From NCBI RefSeq assembly GCF_042432815.1, contig NZ_JBHLWM010000005.1, forward strand, positions 310,001 through 374,000: a stretch of DNA of 64,000 nt, given 5' to 3'. This document shows positions 1 to 8,390 of the stretch, one piece after another; position 1 is the stretch's first letter; the number at the start of each line of letters is the position of its first letter. This stretch comes from Rhodopseudomonas telluris. GTDB taxonomy: Bacteria > Pseudomonadota > Alphaproteobacteria > Rhizobiales > Xanthobacteraceae. A program made the position numbers and the translations under genes. A model generated the notes under the pieces. The model did not search any database and was not told the origin of the DNA. It saw only the letters and a program-made list of their open reading frames with translations.

Positions 1-744
1 GGCGGCGAAGGGCTGGCGATCATCGCGGTGACGCTGCTGGCGACCTTCAGCTTCACGGTGTGGCTCGGCCGCCGGCTCGGCGTCGACCGCAAGCTCGCCG
101 AGCTGATCGCCGCCGGCACCTCGATCTGCGGCGCCTCGGCGATCATCGCCGCCAACACCGTCACCCGCGCCGACGACGAGGACGTCGCCTACGGAGTCGC
201 CTGCGTCACCGTGTTCGGCTCCGCCGCGATGATCGCGCTGCCGCTGCTTGCCGGCCCGCTCGGCCTCGATGCACGCAGCTTCGGGCTGTGGACCGGCGCC
301 TCGATCCACGAGATCGCCCAGGTGGTGGCCGCCAGCTTCCAGGCCGGGCACGACGCCGGCGAGTTCGGCACCATCGCCAAGCTGTCCCGCGTCGCGATGC
401 TGGCGCCGCTGGTGATCGGGCTCGGCATGCTGGCGCGCGCCCGCGCCCGCCACACCCAGGACAGCGCCGGCCACGCCGCGCCGCCGATGCCGTGGTTCGT
501 GCTCGGCTTCGTGGCGATGATCGGCGTCAATCACGTCGTGGCGATCCCGAGCGGCGTGAAGAGCGAGATCGTCGCGCTGACCACCTTCCTGCTCTCGATG
601 GCGCTGGCGGCGATGGGGCTGGAAACCGATCTGCGCAAGCTCGCGGCGCGCGGGCTGCGGCCGGCGTTGCTCGGCCTCGCTGCTGCGCTGTTCGTCGCCA
701 GCTTATCGCTGACGCTGATCAAGCTCACCGGATGGCATGGATGA
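1..744 (+). CDS. YeiH-type putative sulfate exporter, C-terminal part
   Basis: The frame is open from base 1, so the gene begins before the window; 247 residues are visible. The protein is very hydrophobic with about seven membrane segments. It carries the CGASAI stretch near its start and the SIHEIAQVV motif near residue 101, both typical of the YeiH (UPF0324) family of inner-membrane proteins, predicted to export sulfate or a related anion. The stop overlaps the ATG of the next gene, a LysR regulator, so the two are translationally coupled. In enterobacteria the yeiH and yeiE genes are also neighbours, which supports the family call. The true substrate is not shown by the sequence. Confidence 0.85.
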   Translation, partial: GGEGLAIIAVTLLATFSFTVWLGRRLGVDRKLAELIAAGTSICGASAIIAANTVTRADDEDVAYGVACVTVFGSAAMIALPLLAGPLGLDARSFGLWTGASIHEIAQVVAASFQAGHDAGEFGTIAKLSRVAMLAPLVIGLGMLARARARHTQDSAGHAAPPMPWFVLGFVAMIGVNHVVAIPSGVKSEIVALTTFLLSMALAAMGLETDLRKLAARGLRPALLGLAAALFVASLSLTLIKLTGWHG

Positions 745-1622
745 CACTGGAGCAACTGCGCATCTTCATCGCGGTCGCCGAACAACAGCATGTGACACGA
801 GCTGCCGGCGAGCTGAACCTCACTCAATCGGCCACCAGCGCGGCGATCGCCGCGCTGGAAGCGCGCTACGACGTCAAGCTGTTCGACCGCGTCGGCCGCG
901 GCATCGTGCTGACCCAGGCCGGCCGCGAGTTTCTTGGCGAGGCCCGCGCCGTGGTGAGCCGCGCCAAGGCGGCCGCGCAGGCGCTGGACGATCTCGCCGG
1001 GCTGAAGCGCGGCGCGCTGGCGCTGGCGGCGAGCCAGACCGTGGGCAATTACTGGCTGCCACCGCGCCTGCTGGCGTTTCAACAGAGCTATCCGGGCATC
1101 GCACTCCGGGTGTCGATCGCCAATACCGAGCAGGTCGCAGAGGCGGTGCGCGACGGCCGCGCCGATCTCGGCGTGGTCGAAGGCGAGGTCGACGAGCCGG
1201 CGTTGAGCGCGACGCGCATCGCCGGTGATACGCTGGCGATCGTGGTCGGGCGGCAGCATCCGTGGGCGGCTCAGTCCCGGATCGCGATCAGCAAGCTCAC
1301 CGGCACCGGCTGGGTGCTGCGCGAGCGCGGCTCGGGAACGCGCGCGCTGTTCGAGGCCGCACTGCGCCGCGCCGGCATCGCGCTCGCCGATCTCGACGTG
1401 CGGCTGGAGCTGCCCTCCAACGAGGCGCTGCGCGCTGCGGTCGAGCAGTCCACCTGCGCCACCGCGATCTCCGACCTCGTCGCCGCCCCCTCGCTCGCCG
1501 CCGGCACGCTGCACCGCGTCCGCCTCGACCTCCCCGGCCGCGCGTTCTATTTGCTGCGCCACAAGGAGCACACGGCGAGCAGGGCCGTGACGGCGATGGT
1601 CGAGGCGCTGCGGGCGGAGTGA
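741..1622 (+). CDS. LysR-family regulator (YeiE/CysL-like)
   Basis: A 293-residue LysR-type regulator, normal length for the family. The N-terminal winged helix-turn-helix covers about residues 1-60 (ARAAGELNLTQSATSAAIAALE-type helix pair, then LFDRVGRGIVLT). The rest is the periplasmic-binding-like effector domain. The ATG at 741 overlaps the exporter stop as ATGA; an ATG nine bases upstream (732) is the alternative. It most likely controls the exporter in front of it. The family includes YeiE and CysL, which respond to sulfur or sulfite state, but the effector here is inferred only from position. Confidence 0.88.
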   Translation: MTLEQLRIFIAVAEQQHVTRAAGELNLTQSATSAAIAALEARYDVKLFDRVGRGIVLTQAGREFLGEARAVVSRAKAAAQALDDLAGLKRGALALAASQTVGNYWLPPRLLAFQQSYPGIALRVSIANTEQVAEAVRDGRADLGVVEGEVDEPALSATRIAGDTLAIVVGRQHPWAAQSRIAISKLTGTGWVLRERGSGTRALFEAALRRAGIALADLDVRLELPSNEALRAAVEQSTCATAISDLVAAPSLAAGTLHRVRLDLPGRAFYLLRHKEHTASRAVTAMVEALRAE

Positions 1623-1699
1623 TAGAGGCGATCGGACGCCGCAGGTGAAGTCATCGACACACGATACGCTGAGCGCGTCCTGAACTGGACTTACCACCC

Positions 1700-1789
1700 G
1701 TCATGCCCGGGCTCGTCCCGGGCATCCACGCCTTCACTGCGTATCGACGTCCAAAGGCTTGGATGGCCGGGACAAGCCCGGCCATGACG
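1700..1789. repeat. Dispersed inverted repeat, family C copy 1
   Basis: The outer arms begin GTCATGCCCGGGC and end GCCCGGCCATGAC, each containing its own small hairpin around a CCGGG core. It lies in the 292-base gap between the LysR gene and the convergent CoA ligase. A half copy of the same family is at 62864-62893. Confidence 0.75.
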
Positions 1790-1810
1790 TGGTGCTAAGT
1801 AACAGTCTCC

Positions 1811-1889
1811 GTCATTGCGAGGAGCGCAGCGACGAAGCAATCCAGCTCCGTGCATGGCGCTGGATTGCTTCGCTTCGCTCGCAATGACG
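1811..1889. repeat. Dispersed inverted repeat, family A copy 1
   Basis: Arms GTCATTGCGAGGAGCG and CGCTCGCAATGAC flank a centre that reads GCAATCCAG ... CTGGATTGC, so the whole unit can fold as one long hairpin. Seven other copies of the family are in the window. It sits between convergent genes, where it could act as a transcript 3' end. Confidence 0.85.
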
Positions 1890-1914
1890 AGGAGGCATTA
1901 TTGACGATCGAGAC

Positions 1915-3459
1915 TCAGATCGTCCGCCCCGCCTTCGCCCAATACGGATCGCGCAGGCGGCGCTTGAAAATCTTGCCGGAGTCTTCGCGCGGCAGTTCGG
2001 CCATGATCTGGATGTGCTTCGGTACCTTGTAGCCGGCCAGCGCGTGCTTGAGCTGATCGCGGATAAAAGTCTCGTCCAGCGTCACACCGGGCTGCGGCTC
2101 GAGCATCGCCATCAGCGCCTCGCCGAACTCGGCATCCGGGATACCGAACACCGCGCAGTCGTGCACGCCCGGGATGGCGTGGATCGCCGCTTCGATCTCG
2201 GCCGGATAGATGTTCACGCCGCCCGAGATCACCATGTCGCGCTTGCGGTCGCAGATGAAGACGTAGCCATCGGCGTCGATGTAGCCTACGTCGCCCGAGG
2301 TGATGAAGCCGTCGCGGTCGATCTCGGCGCGCTTTTCCGGCTTGTTGTGATAGGTGAAATCCGGATTGCCGGCGATCCGCGAGAAGATCTCGCCGATCTC
2401 GCCCTGCGGCAACTCCTTGCCATCATCATCGATGAACTTGATCTCGGCGCCGGGCGCAATCTTGCCGACGGTGCCGGGCTTCTTCAGCGCGTCCTCGGAG
2501 CTGGCGAAGGTCACGGCGCCGGATTCGGTCGAGCCGTAGAATTCGAAGATCACCGGCCCCCACCACTCGATCATTGCGCGCTTGACGTCGGCCGGGCACG
2601 GCGCCGCAGCGTGGATCACATGGGTCAGCGACGACACGTCGTACTTCTTGCGCACCTCTTCGGGCAGCTTCATCAGCCGGATAAACATCGTCGGCACCAT
2701 GAACACGGTGTCGATGCGATGCCGCTCGATGAGTTGCAGCAGCGTCTCCGGCTCGAAGCGCGGCATCAGCACCAGCAGGCCGCCGAGCCGGCCGGCGCGG
2801 ATGCCGAACGCATTCGGTGCGGAATGATACAGCGGCCCCGGGCACAGCACGCGGGCGCCGGGCTTCAGCCCGTAGATCATCGCGCGCATCGCCTCGGCAT
2901 TCTTGGCCTGCTCGGACGTCGGCGCGAAGCGCTTGACGCCCTTGGGGTGGCCGGTGGTGCCCGAGGTGTAGATCATGTTCTGCGGCTGCGGCAGCGCCGG
3001 GCCGTCATACGGCTTCTGCTGCGCCAGCCAGCCTTCGAGATCGATCGCCGCTGCCGGCGCCGTGCGATGCTCCGGCGCGATCTTGTAGTTGGCGAGAATT
3101 TCCGGCGGCGTTTCCACGCTCAGCATCGTCACGCCGGCCGGCAGCACCGAGGCGGCTTCGTGCAAAAGATCGGCGTGGCCGATCAGCACCCGCGTGCCGG
3201 TGTCGCCGAGCACATAAGCGAGCTCGTCCTGTTTGAAGTGCCAGTTCACCGGAACCATGTAGGCACCGACCGTCATCACCGCGTAGGCGGCCTCGAGAAA
3301 CGCGACGTCGTTGCGCATCAGCACGCAGACGCAGTCGCCCGGCTTGACGCCGAGCGCCTGCAGCCCGCCCGCCATCCGCGCCGCCCGCGCATTGACATCG
3401 TCGAAGCTGCGATGGCGCTCGCCGGAAATAATGCCGTGGATGAGTTGGGTGTCAGTCAT
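1915..3459 (-). CDS. AMP-forming acyl-CoA synthetase
   Basis: A 514-residue member of the adenylate-forming (ANL) superfamily. It activates a carboxylic acid to its CoA thioester through an acyl-AMP. The phosphate-binding loop YTSGTTGHPKG lies near residue 163, the GDVGYID hinge motif near 387, RKRDMVISGG follows, and the catalytic lysine of SGKIFKRR is near 493. The ATG at 3459 is chosen because homology-like sequence starts there; the frame stays open upstream only into a repeat. The next gene upstream on the same strand is a crotonase, so the two probably form part of one fatty- or aromatic-acid degradation unit. The chain length or ring specificity cannot be read from the sequence. Confidence 0.9.
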   Translation of the reverse strand: MTDTQLIHGIISGERHRSFDDVNARAARMAGGLQALGVKPGDCVCVLMRNDVAFLEAAYAVMTVGAYMVPVNWHFKQDELAYVLGDTGTRVLIGHADLLHEAASVLPAGVTMLSVETPPEILANYKIAPEHRTAPAAAIDLEGWLAQQKPYDGPALPQPQNMIYTSGTTGHPKGVKRFAPTSEQAKNAEAMRAMIYGLKPGARVLCPGPLYHSAPNAFGIRAGRLGGLLVLMPRFEPETLLQLIERHRIDTVFMVPTMFIRLMKLPEEVRKKYDVSSLTHVIHAAAPCPADVKRAMIEWWGPVIFEFYGSTESGAVTFASSEDALKKPGTVGKIAPGAEIKFIDDDGKELPQGEIGEIFSRIAGNPDFTYHNKPEKRAEIDRDGFITSGDVGYIDADGYVFICDRKRDMVISGGVNIYPAEIEAAIHAIPGVHDCAVFGIPDAEFGEALMAMLEPQPGVTLDETFIRDQLKHALAGYKVPKHIQIMAELPREDSGKIFKRRLRDPYWAKAGRTI

Positions 3460-3506
3460 TGTTGAGTTGTCCGCTTCTTGATGTCGGGTGTGCTGCAAGT
3501 CTCGGC

Positions 3507-3553
3507 CCTCATGGTGAGGAGCATCGCCCAGCGATGCGTCTCGAACCATGAGG
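3507..3553. repeat. Dispersed inverted repeat, family E copy 2 (short)
   Basis: CCTCATGGTGAGGAGC and GTCTCGAACCATGAGG form an imperfect inverted repeat around a GCATCGCCCAGCGATGC hairpin. It matches the left part of the longer element at 56440-56571 with base changes that keep pairing. Confidence 0.6.
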
Positions 3554-3576
3554 AAGTAGAGTGCAGGTCTCTCCCC

Positions 3577-3661
3577 GTCATTGCGAGCGAAGCGAAGCAA
3601 TCCAGAACGCCGAGTTCGTGGCTTTCCGGATTGCTTCGTCGCTTCGCTCCTCGCAATGACG
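3577..3661. repeat. Dispersed inverted repeat, family A copy 2
   Basis: Arms GTCATTGCGAGCGAAGCG and CGCTCCTCGCAATGAC, with GCAATCCAG and GGATTGC inside. It lies directly after the crotonase stop and before the CoA ligase, both on the minus strand, next to the family E copy. Confidence 0.85.
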
Positions 3662-3678
3662 ACGCGAAACGTTTGGCT

Positions 3679-4491
3679 TTAACCGTCCGCGAAATTCGGC
3701 GCGCGTTTTTCCATGTTGGCGCGAACGGCTTCGGTCTGGTTGGGCGAGCCGATCAGCTTCTGCTGCTCAACGCTTTCGGCCAGCAGCGCCGGACCGGGAT
3801 CGACCGACAGACTGTTCATCATCCGCTTGGCGGCGCGGATGGCGTCCGGATTCTTGCCGGCGATCTCGCGCGCCATCTCCAGCGCGGCCGCGCGCGGATC
3901 GTCGACGATCCGCGTCGCAAGCCCGAGGCTCACCGCCTCCTTCGCATCGACGATGCGGCCCGTGTAGGTGAGCTCGCGGAGCACGTCGTCGCGCAGCAGC
4001 GTCGCCAGGATCGGCGTGCCGGCCATGTCGGGCACCAGGCCCCATTTGATTTCCATGATCGACATCCTCGCGTCCGGCGCCATCAGCCGGATATCGGCGC
4101 CGAGCGCGAGCTGACAGCCGCCGCCGAACGCGACTCCGTGCACCGCAGCAATCACCGGCACCGGCAGCGTCCGCCAACCCCACACCGCCTGCTGCGCCGC
4201 GTTGGCCTGGCCATGCGTGCGCTTGGTGAGATCGCGAAATTCGCCTCCCGGAATTCCGTTACCACCGTTTTCTTTCATCGCGGCAAAACGCCCCATATCG
4301 AGGCCGGCGCAGAACGCCTTACCCTCGCCGGACAGCACCACAACGCGCACGCTCTTGTCCTTGGAGAGTCGCTCGGTGGTCGCGACCAGCGCCTCGAACA
4401 TCGCGGCATCGAGCGCATTCATCTTGTCCGCCCGCACCAGCCGGACGTCGGCGACGCCGTCCGTCAGCGATACCGATACGCGATCATTCAT
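3679..4491 (-). CDS. Crotonase-family protein (enoyl-CoA hydratase-like)
   Basis: A 270-residue crotonase-fold protein. AFCAGLDM (about residues 59-66) and the GVAFGGGCQLALG oxyanion-hole region (119-131) are clear. Compared with classical enoyl-CoA hydratases, the first catalytic glutamate (in GGGCELA) is a glutamine here (Q127), while the second is kept (E147 in MEIKWG). The reaction may therefore differ from simple hydration; crotonases also do isomerase, hydrolase or lyase chemistry. ATG at 4491, with GAGGAAA a suitable distance upstream. The gene is divergent from the SDR gene at 4606, with a 114-base shared control region, and is followed by the CoA ligase on the same strand. Confidence 0.87.
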   Translation of the reverse strand: MNDRVSVSLTDGVADVRLVRADKMNALDAAMFEALVATTERLSKDKSVRVVVLSGEGKAFCAGLDMGRFAAMKENGGNGIPGGEFRDLTKRTHGQANAAQQAVWGWRTLPVPVIAAVHGVAFGGGCQLALGADIRLMAPDARMSIMEIKWGLVPDMAGTPILATLLRDDVLRELTYTGRIVDAKEAVSLGLATRIVDDPRAAALEMAREIAGKNPDAIRAAKRMMNSLSVDPGPALLAESVEQQKLIGSPNQTEAVRANMEKRAPNFADG

Positions 4492-4605
4492 GGGGCGGTT
4501 TCCTCTGTTGTGATTGTCAGCAAATGCGGCGCTACAGAAAAGCGTTGTCGGAATTTAGTCAATCGCTTAATCAACGCAGACCTTCCACTTTTCCGGGCAC
4601 CAGAC

Positions 4606-5478
4606 ATGTTCACCGATCAGCTTCTCGCAGGCCGTCGCATCCTCGTCACCGGCGGAGGCACCGGCCTCGGCAAGGCGATGGCGGCGCGCTTTCTCCAGCT
4701 CGGCGCCGAAGTGCACATCTGCGGCCGCCGCAAGGGCGTGTGCGACGAGACCGCGACCGAACTGATGGATCAGTACGGCGGCAAGGTGATGACTTACGGC
4801 GTCGACATTCGCGACGCGCAGGCGGTCGACCACATGATCGAAACGATCTGGGCGACCGGCCCGCTGACTGACCTGATCAACAACGCGGCGGGAAATTTCA
4901 TCTCGCGGACAGAAGAGCTGTCGCCGCGCGGTTTCGACGCCGTCGCCAACATCGTGATGCACGGCACCTTCTACGTGACGCACGCGGTCGGCCGCCGCTG
5001 GATCGAAGGCGGCCATCGCGGCAACGTGGTGTCGATCACCACGACCTGGGTGCGCAACGGCAGCCCCTATGTGGTGCCGTCGGCCATGAGCAAGTCGGCG
5101 ATCCACGCCATGACGATGTCGCTGGCCACCGAATGGGGCCGCTACGGCATTCGCCTCAACACCATCGCGCCGGGCGAAATTCCGACCGAGGGCATGAGCA
5201 AGCGGATCAAGCCGGGCGACGAAGCGGGCGCCCGCACCGTCAAGATGAATCCGATGGGCCGCGTCGGCACCATGGAAGAGCTGCAGAACGTCGCGGTGTT
5301 CCTGATCTCCGGCGGCTGCGACTGGATCAGCGGCGAAACCATCGCCATGGACGGCGCCCAGGGCCTCGCGATGGGCGGCAACTTCTATCAGCTCCGCGAC
5401 TGGAGCAACGACGATTGGGAGCAGGCCAAGGCCTCGATCAAGGCGCAGAACGAAAAGGACCGCGCCAAGCGGGGGTAA
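4606..5478 (+). CDS. SDR-family oxidoreductase (2,4-dienoyl-CoA reductase-like)
   Basis: A 290-residue short-chain dehydrogenase. The nucleotide-binding TGGGTGLG is near residue 16 and NNAAGN near residue 92. The usual catalytic YxxxK is replaced: the lysine is in PSAMSKSAIHA, but the position four residues before it is serine. This pattern fits the 2,4-dienoyl-CoA reductase branch, which reduces unsaturated acyl-CoA with NADPH, better than the alcohol-dehydrogenase branch. ATG at 4606 is where family-like sequence begins; the frame is open further upstream but antisense to the crotonase. It is divergent from the crotonase and precedes a CoA ligase on the same strand, in a beta-oxidation setting. 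Confidence 0.85.
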   Translation: MFTDQLLAGRRILVTGGGTGLGKAMAARFLQLGAEVHICGRRKGVCDETATELMDQYGGKVMTYGVDIRDAQAVDHMIETIWATGPLTDLINNAAGNFISRTEELSPRGFDAVANIVMHGTFYVTHAVGRRWIEGGHRGNVVSITTTWVRNGSPYVVPSAMSKSAIHAMTMSLATEWGRYGIRLNTIAPGEIPTEGMSKRIKPGDEAGARTVKMNPMGRVGTMEELQNVAVFLISGGCDWISGETIAMDGAQGLAMGGNFYQLRDWSNDDWEQAKASIKAQNEKDRAKRG

Positions 5479-5527
5479 CACGCAACGCGTGCGCTATCTT
5501 GAGGCGCGCAAAGCAACTAACGACGAC

Positions 5528-5629
5528 GTCATCCCCCGCGCATGCGGGGGATCCAGTATTGCAGGGCGTCAGCGGCTAACCACCAACGCCCTGGAATACT
5601 GGGTCACCCGGACAAGCCGGGCGATGACC
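5528..5629. repeat. Dispersed inverted repeat, family D copy 1
   Basis: GTCATCCCCCGC with a CCCCCGCGCATGCGGGGG hairpin at the left; CTGGGTCACCCGG with CCCGGACAAGCCGGGCGATGAC at the right; AGTATTGCAGG and CCTGGAATACT pair internally. It fills part of the 316-base gap between the SDR and CoA ligase genes; the rest of the gap (5630-5783) shows nothing I can name. A second copy is at 47111-47224. Confidence 0.75.
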
Positions 5630-5794
5630 CCTTTCTTCTGCGTGGCGATTGTGCTCTGCCCACGGCGCCACTGGCCACGACGGCCTGCACCTCCTCCCCT
5701 TCCCGCGACACTCCCTCCCGCTTGTGTTTGCCTGCGAAGCGCGGCAGACTTCCGGCCAAGCAACAACTAACTAAAAAACACCCAGGGAGTGACA

Positions 5795-7408
5795 ATGTCC
5801 GACCTTCAGGAGAAGGCCCGCGCAGCGGCGCCGGCTGCTTCGTCCGAGCCCGCCACACTGGCCGACGTCATCCGCGCGCAGGCCAAAGCGCGCGGCGACG
5901 ATGTGGTCTATGAATTCGAGGGCCGTATCACCAGCTTCGCGCAATTCGACGCGCACACCAACCAGATCGCCCGGGCGCTCACCGCCTCAGGGGTCAAGCC
6001 GAACGAGCGCATCGCTTATCTCGGCAAGAACAGCGACGTGTATTTCGAACTGTGGGGCGGCGCCATCAAGACCAAGGTGGTGATGGCGCCGGTGAACTGG
6101 CGGCTGGCCGGTCCCGAGATCGCCTACATCGTCGAGGACTGCAAGGCGGCGATCCTGTTCGTCGGCCCGGAATTTGTCGATCAGGTGCGCGGTCTCAAGG
6201 ATCAGATCCCGAGCGTGCGCGCCATCATCACCACCGAGGGCGGCGCGCCGGAATGGCAGGACTTCGCCAAATGGCGCGACGCGCAGCCTGCCGACGATCC
6301 GCAAGTCGCGATCGCGCCCTCCGACATCGCGATCCAGCTCTACACCTCCGGCACCACCGGCAAGCCGAAAGGCGCGATGCTGAGCCACGCAAACTTCCTG
6401 TCGCTGGTCCGCGCCGGTCAGGACAACAAGCCCGAGTGGAACACCTGGACGACCGACGACGTCTCGCTGGTGGCGATGCCGATCTTCCACATCGGTGGAT
6501 CCGGCTGGGGCATGATGAGCATCTATCACGGCGCCAAGGGCGTGATCGCGCGCGAATTCGATCCGACCAAGGTGCTCGACTTCTTCGAACAGTCCGGAAT
6601 CACCAAGCTGTTCATGGTGCCGGCTGCGATGCAGTTCGTGGTGCGGCAGCCGCGCGCCCGCGAGGTCGATTTCTCGCGCCTGAAATACATGCTGTACGGC
6701 GCCTCGCCGATTCCCGCCGCGCTGCTGAAGGAATGCATCGACGTGTTCAAATGCGGCTTCGTGCAGATGTACGGCATGACCGAGACCACCGGCACCATCG
6801 TGGCGCTGCCGCCCGAAGATCACGTCGAGGGGCTGGAGCGGATGCGCTCCGCAGGCAAGGCGCTGCCCGGCGTCGAGATCGCAATTCTTGATCCCGACGG
6901 AAACCCGCTGCCGCCGCGCGCGGTCGGCGAGATCGCGACGCGCTCCGGCTCCAACATGGCCGGCTACTGGAATCTGCCGGAGGCGACCCGGAAGACCATC
7001 GACAGCAACAACTGGCTGCGCACCGGCGACGCCGGCTACATGGACGAGGACGGTTACATCTACATCCACGACCGCATCAAGGACATGATCATCTCCGGCG
7101 GCGAGAACATCTACCCCGCCGAGGTCGAGAGCGCGATCTGCGATCACCCCGACGTCGCCGAGGTCGCCGTGGTGGGCGTGCCCGACGAGCAGTGGGGCGA
7201 AGCGGTCAAGGCCGTGGTGGTGATGAAGCCCGGCAAGGAAGCCACTGCGCAGGACATCATCGGCTTCACCCGCACCCGGATCGCCGGATTCAAGACGCCG
7301 AAGTCGATCGACTTCATCCCGGCCCTGCCCCGCAACGCATCGGGCAAGATCCTCCGCCGCCACCTGCGTGATCCGTATTGGCAGGGCAAGGACCGGCAGG
7401 TGAACTGA
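5795..7408 (+). CDS. AMP-forming long-chain fatty-acid-CoA ligase-like protein
   Basis: A 537-residue ANL-superfamily acyl-CoA synthetase. YTSGTTGKPKG lies near residue 183, YGMTETTG near 326, the GDAGYMD hinge motif near 411, and the catalytic lysine of ASGKILRR near 515. It thioesterifies a free acid to CoA at the expense of ATP. Start: AGGGAG at 5784-5789 sits five bases before the ATG at 5795, which is preferred to the in-frame GTG at 5789. It differs clearly in sequence from the ligase at 1915-3459, so this island encodes two separate acid-activating enzymes. Confidence 0.9.
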   Translation: MSDLQEKARAAAPAASSEPATLADVIRAQAKARGDDVVYEFEGRITSFAQFDAHTNQIARALTASGVKPNERIAYLGKNSDVYFELWGGAIKTKVVMAPVNWRLAGPEIAYIVEDCKAAILFVGPEFVDQVRGLKDQIPSVRAIITTEGGAPEWQDFAKWRDAQPADDPQVAIAPSDIAIQLYTSGTTGKPKGAMLSHANFLSLVRAGQDNKPEWNTWTTDDVSLVAMPIFHIGGSGWGMMSIYHGAKGVIAREFDPTKVLDFFEQSGITKLFMVPAAMQFVVRQPRAREVDFSRLKYMLYGASPIPAALLKECIDVFKCGFVQMYGMTETTGTIVALPPEDHVEGLERMRSAGKALPGVEIAILDPDGNPLPPRAVGEIATRSGSNMAGYWNLPEATRKTIDSNNWLRTGDAGYMDEDGYIYIHDRIKDMIISGGENIYPAEVESAICDHPDVAEVAVVGVPDEQWGEAVKAVVVMKPGKEATAQDIIGFTRTRIAGFKTPKSIDFIPALPRNASGKILRRHLRDPYWQGKDRQVN

Positions 7409-7468
7409 GCGCCACCACGTCGGACGCGACGCTGCGCGGCCAAGGCGCGGCGCACATCCTTCACGTTA

Positions 7469-7615
7469 GTCATTCCGGGGCGCGAGCGCAGCTCGCGAAC
7501 CCGGAATCCATAATCACAGCGGTCGCGTTAAGGCACCGCGTAGCAATCACCTGCCGACACCGCAAAGCCAGGGATATGGATTCCGGGTTCGCGCTTCGCG
7601 CGCCCCGGAATGACG
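7469..7615. repeat. Dispersed inverted repeat, family B copy 1
   Basis: Outer arms GTCATTCCGGGGCGCGAG and CGCCCCGGAATGAC; inner hairpins GCGAGCGCAGCTCGC and GCGCTTCGCGC; AACCCGGAATCCATA pairs with TATGGATTCCGGGTT. This is the first of seven copies. Confidence 0.85.
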
Positions 7616-7751
7616 ACGGAGAGGTTCAACGTGTAGCCTCGATGCAGCTCGTAGCCTCGATGAAGCGAAGCGTAATCGAGGGATGACAGTGCATCGTGTT
7701 GGTCGCAAATGCCGGAGGGCTGCGCTGCATCCGAGCTACAGGCCACGCCTC
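7616..7751. other. Intergenic stretch with repeat remnants
   Basis: No credible gene. GTAGCCTCGATG occurs twice about 20 bases apart (near 7634 and 7650), which looks like a worn repeat fragment. Nothing else is recognisable. Confidence 0.4.
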
Positions 7752-7779
7752 TTGACAAAATTCCTATTAGGCTTATAAT
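7752..7779 (+). promoter_or_regulatory. Consensus sigma70-type promoter
   Basis: TTGACA at 7752-7757 and TATAAT at 7774-7779, 16 bases apart, both matching consensus fully. This is unusual in such GC-rich DNA and no gene follows on this strand. Confidence 0.7.
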
Positions 7780-8272
7780 CCGCCTCGTCCTGTCCGTGAG
7801 GGGCGCTTCGCGAGGCGTCGGATAGCGGGACAGATCACGAAGGCCGGGTCACCGGCTGGAGTGATAACCCGGCGACGCCAGCTCGGCTGGCGACGTCGGC
7901 TGGACGCGGCGTCCTGCGCGTTGCGGTTCGCACCCGCGCGTCCGGGAGGCTTCAGGTACCCGTCCGGGCCTACTACGAGGCTCTGCGACTTGTTCGTTCG
8001 CTGGACGGGGGCAGGTGAAGGCGGCGTAATCCGCCGGATCAGTGGGGTTTCATTACCCCTGCCTGCCCACGGAAGCACGGGCCTGAAGACAGAAAGCGCC
8101 GCGGTGGGCGCGCCATTGAGGCGTTGCGCGAGGACGCAAGCCCTCGCGACAAGTACCACCCAACTCGCGCTTCAAGGCGCGCCCCCACCCCTCGCTGTGA
8201 AGCGACGGGCGCAAACCTCGGGCTCAGCGGAGCCGCGAGAACGATGAGGCGTGGCTGTTTGATAGTTGAATC
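7752..8272 (+). ncRNA. Promoter-led large intergenic element, copy 1 (candidate ncRNA)
   Basis: This 521-base stretch holds no believable gene. It opens with TTGACA (7752-7757), a 16-base spacer and TATAAT (7774-7779), then CCGCCTC and a GAGGGGCGCTTCGCGAG hairpin. Near the end it has GCAAACCTCGGGC, GCCGCGAGAA and the terminal GGCTGTTTGATAGTTGAAT. An element at 47263-47896 on the other strand has the same promoter with the same spacer, the same AAACCTCGGGC and GCCGCGAGAA motifs, and the same 19-base end. The end motif resembles the boxA-like leader (CTTTGACA) of rRNA operons, a loose likeness only. The next gene is convergent, so this is not a leader. Similar blocks recur in Bradyrhizobium-type genomes as I recall, but I know no name. 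Transcription is inferred. Confidence 0.55.
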
Positions 8273-8390
8273 GTTGAACCGCACTCCGTGTCCCGCGCGC
8301 GGTGCAGCGCGCCAGCGCTGCTCCGCAGATACGGGACCCCGGTTCTGCGCAGCGGCATTGCTGCCGCAGCGCGTCCGGGCACTGATCAAC

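Noticed and set aside
7861..8247. Open frames within the large intergenic element
   Set aside because: No family motif, low-quality Arg/Pro/Ala composition, no ribosome binding site, and the second element does not keep the frame.
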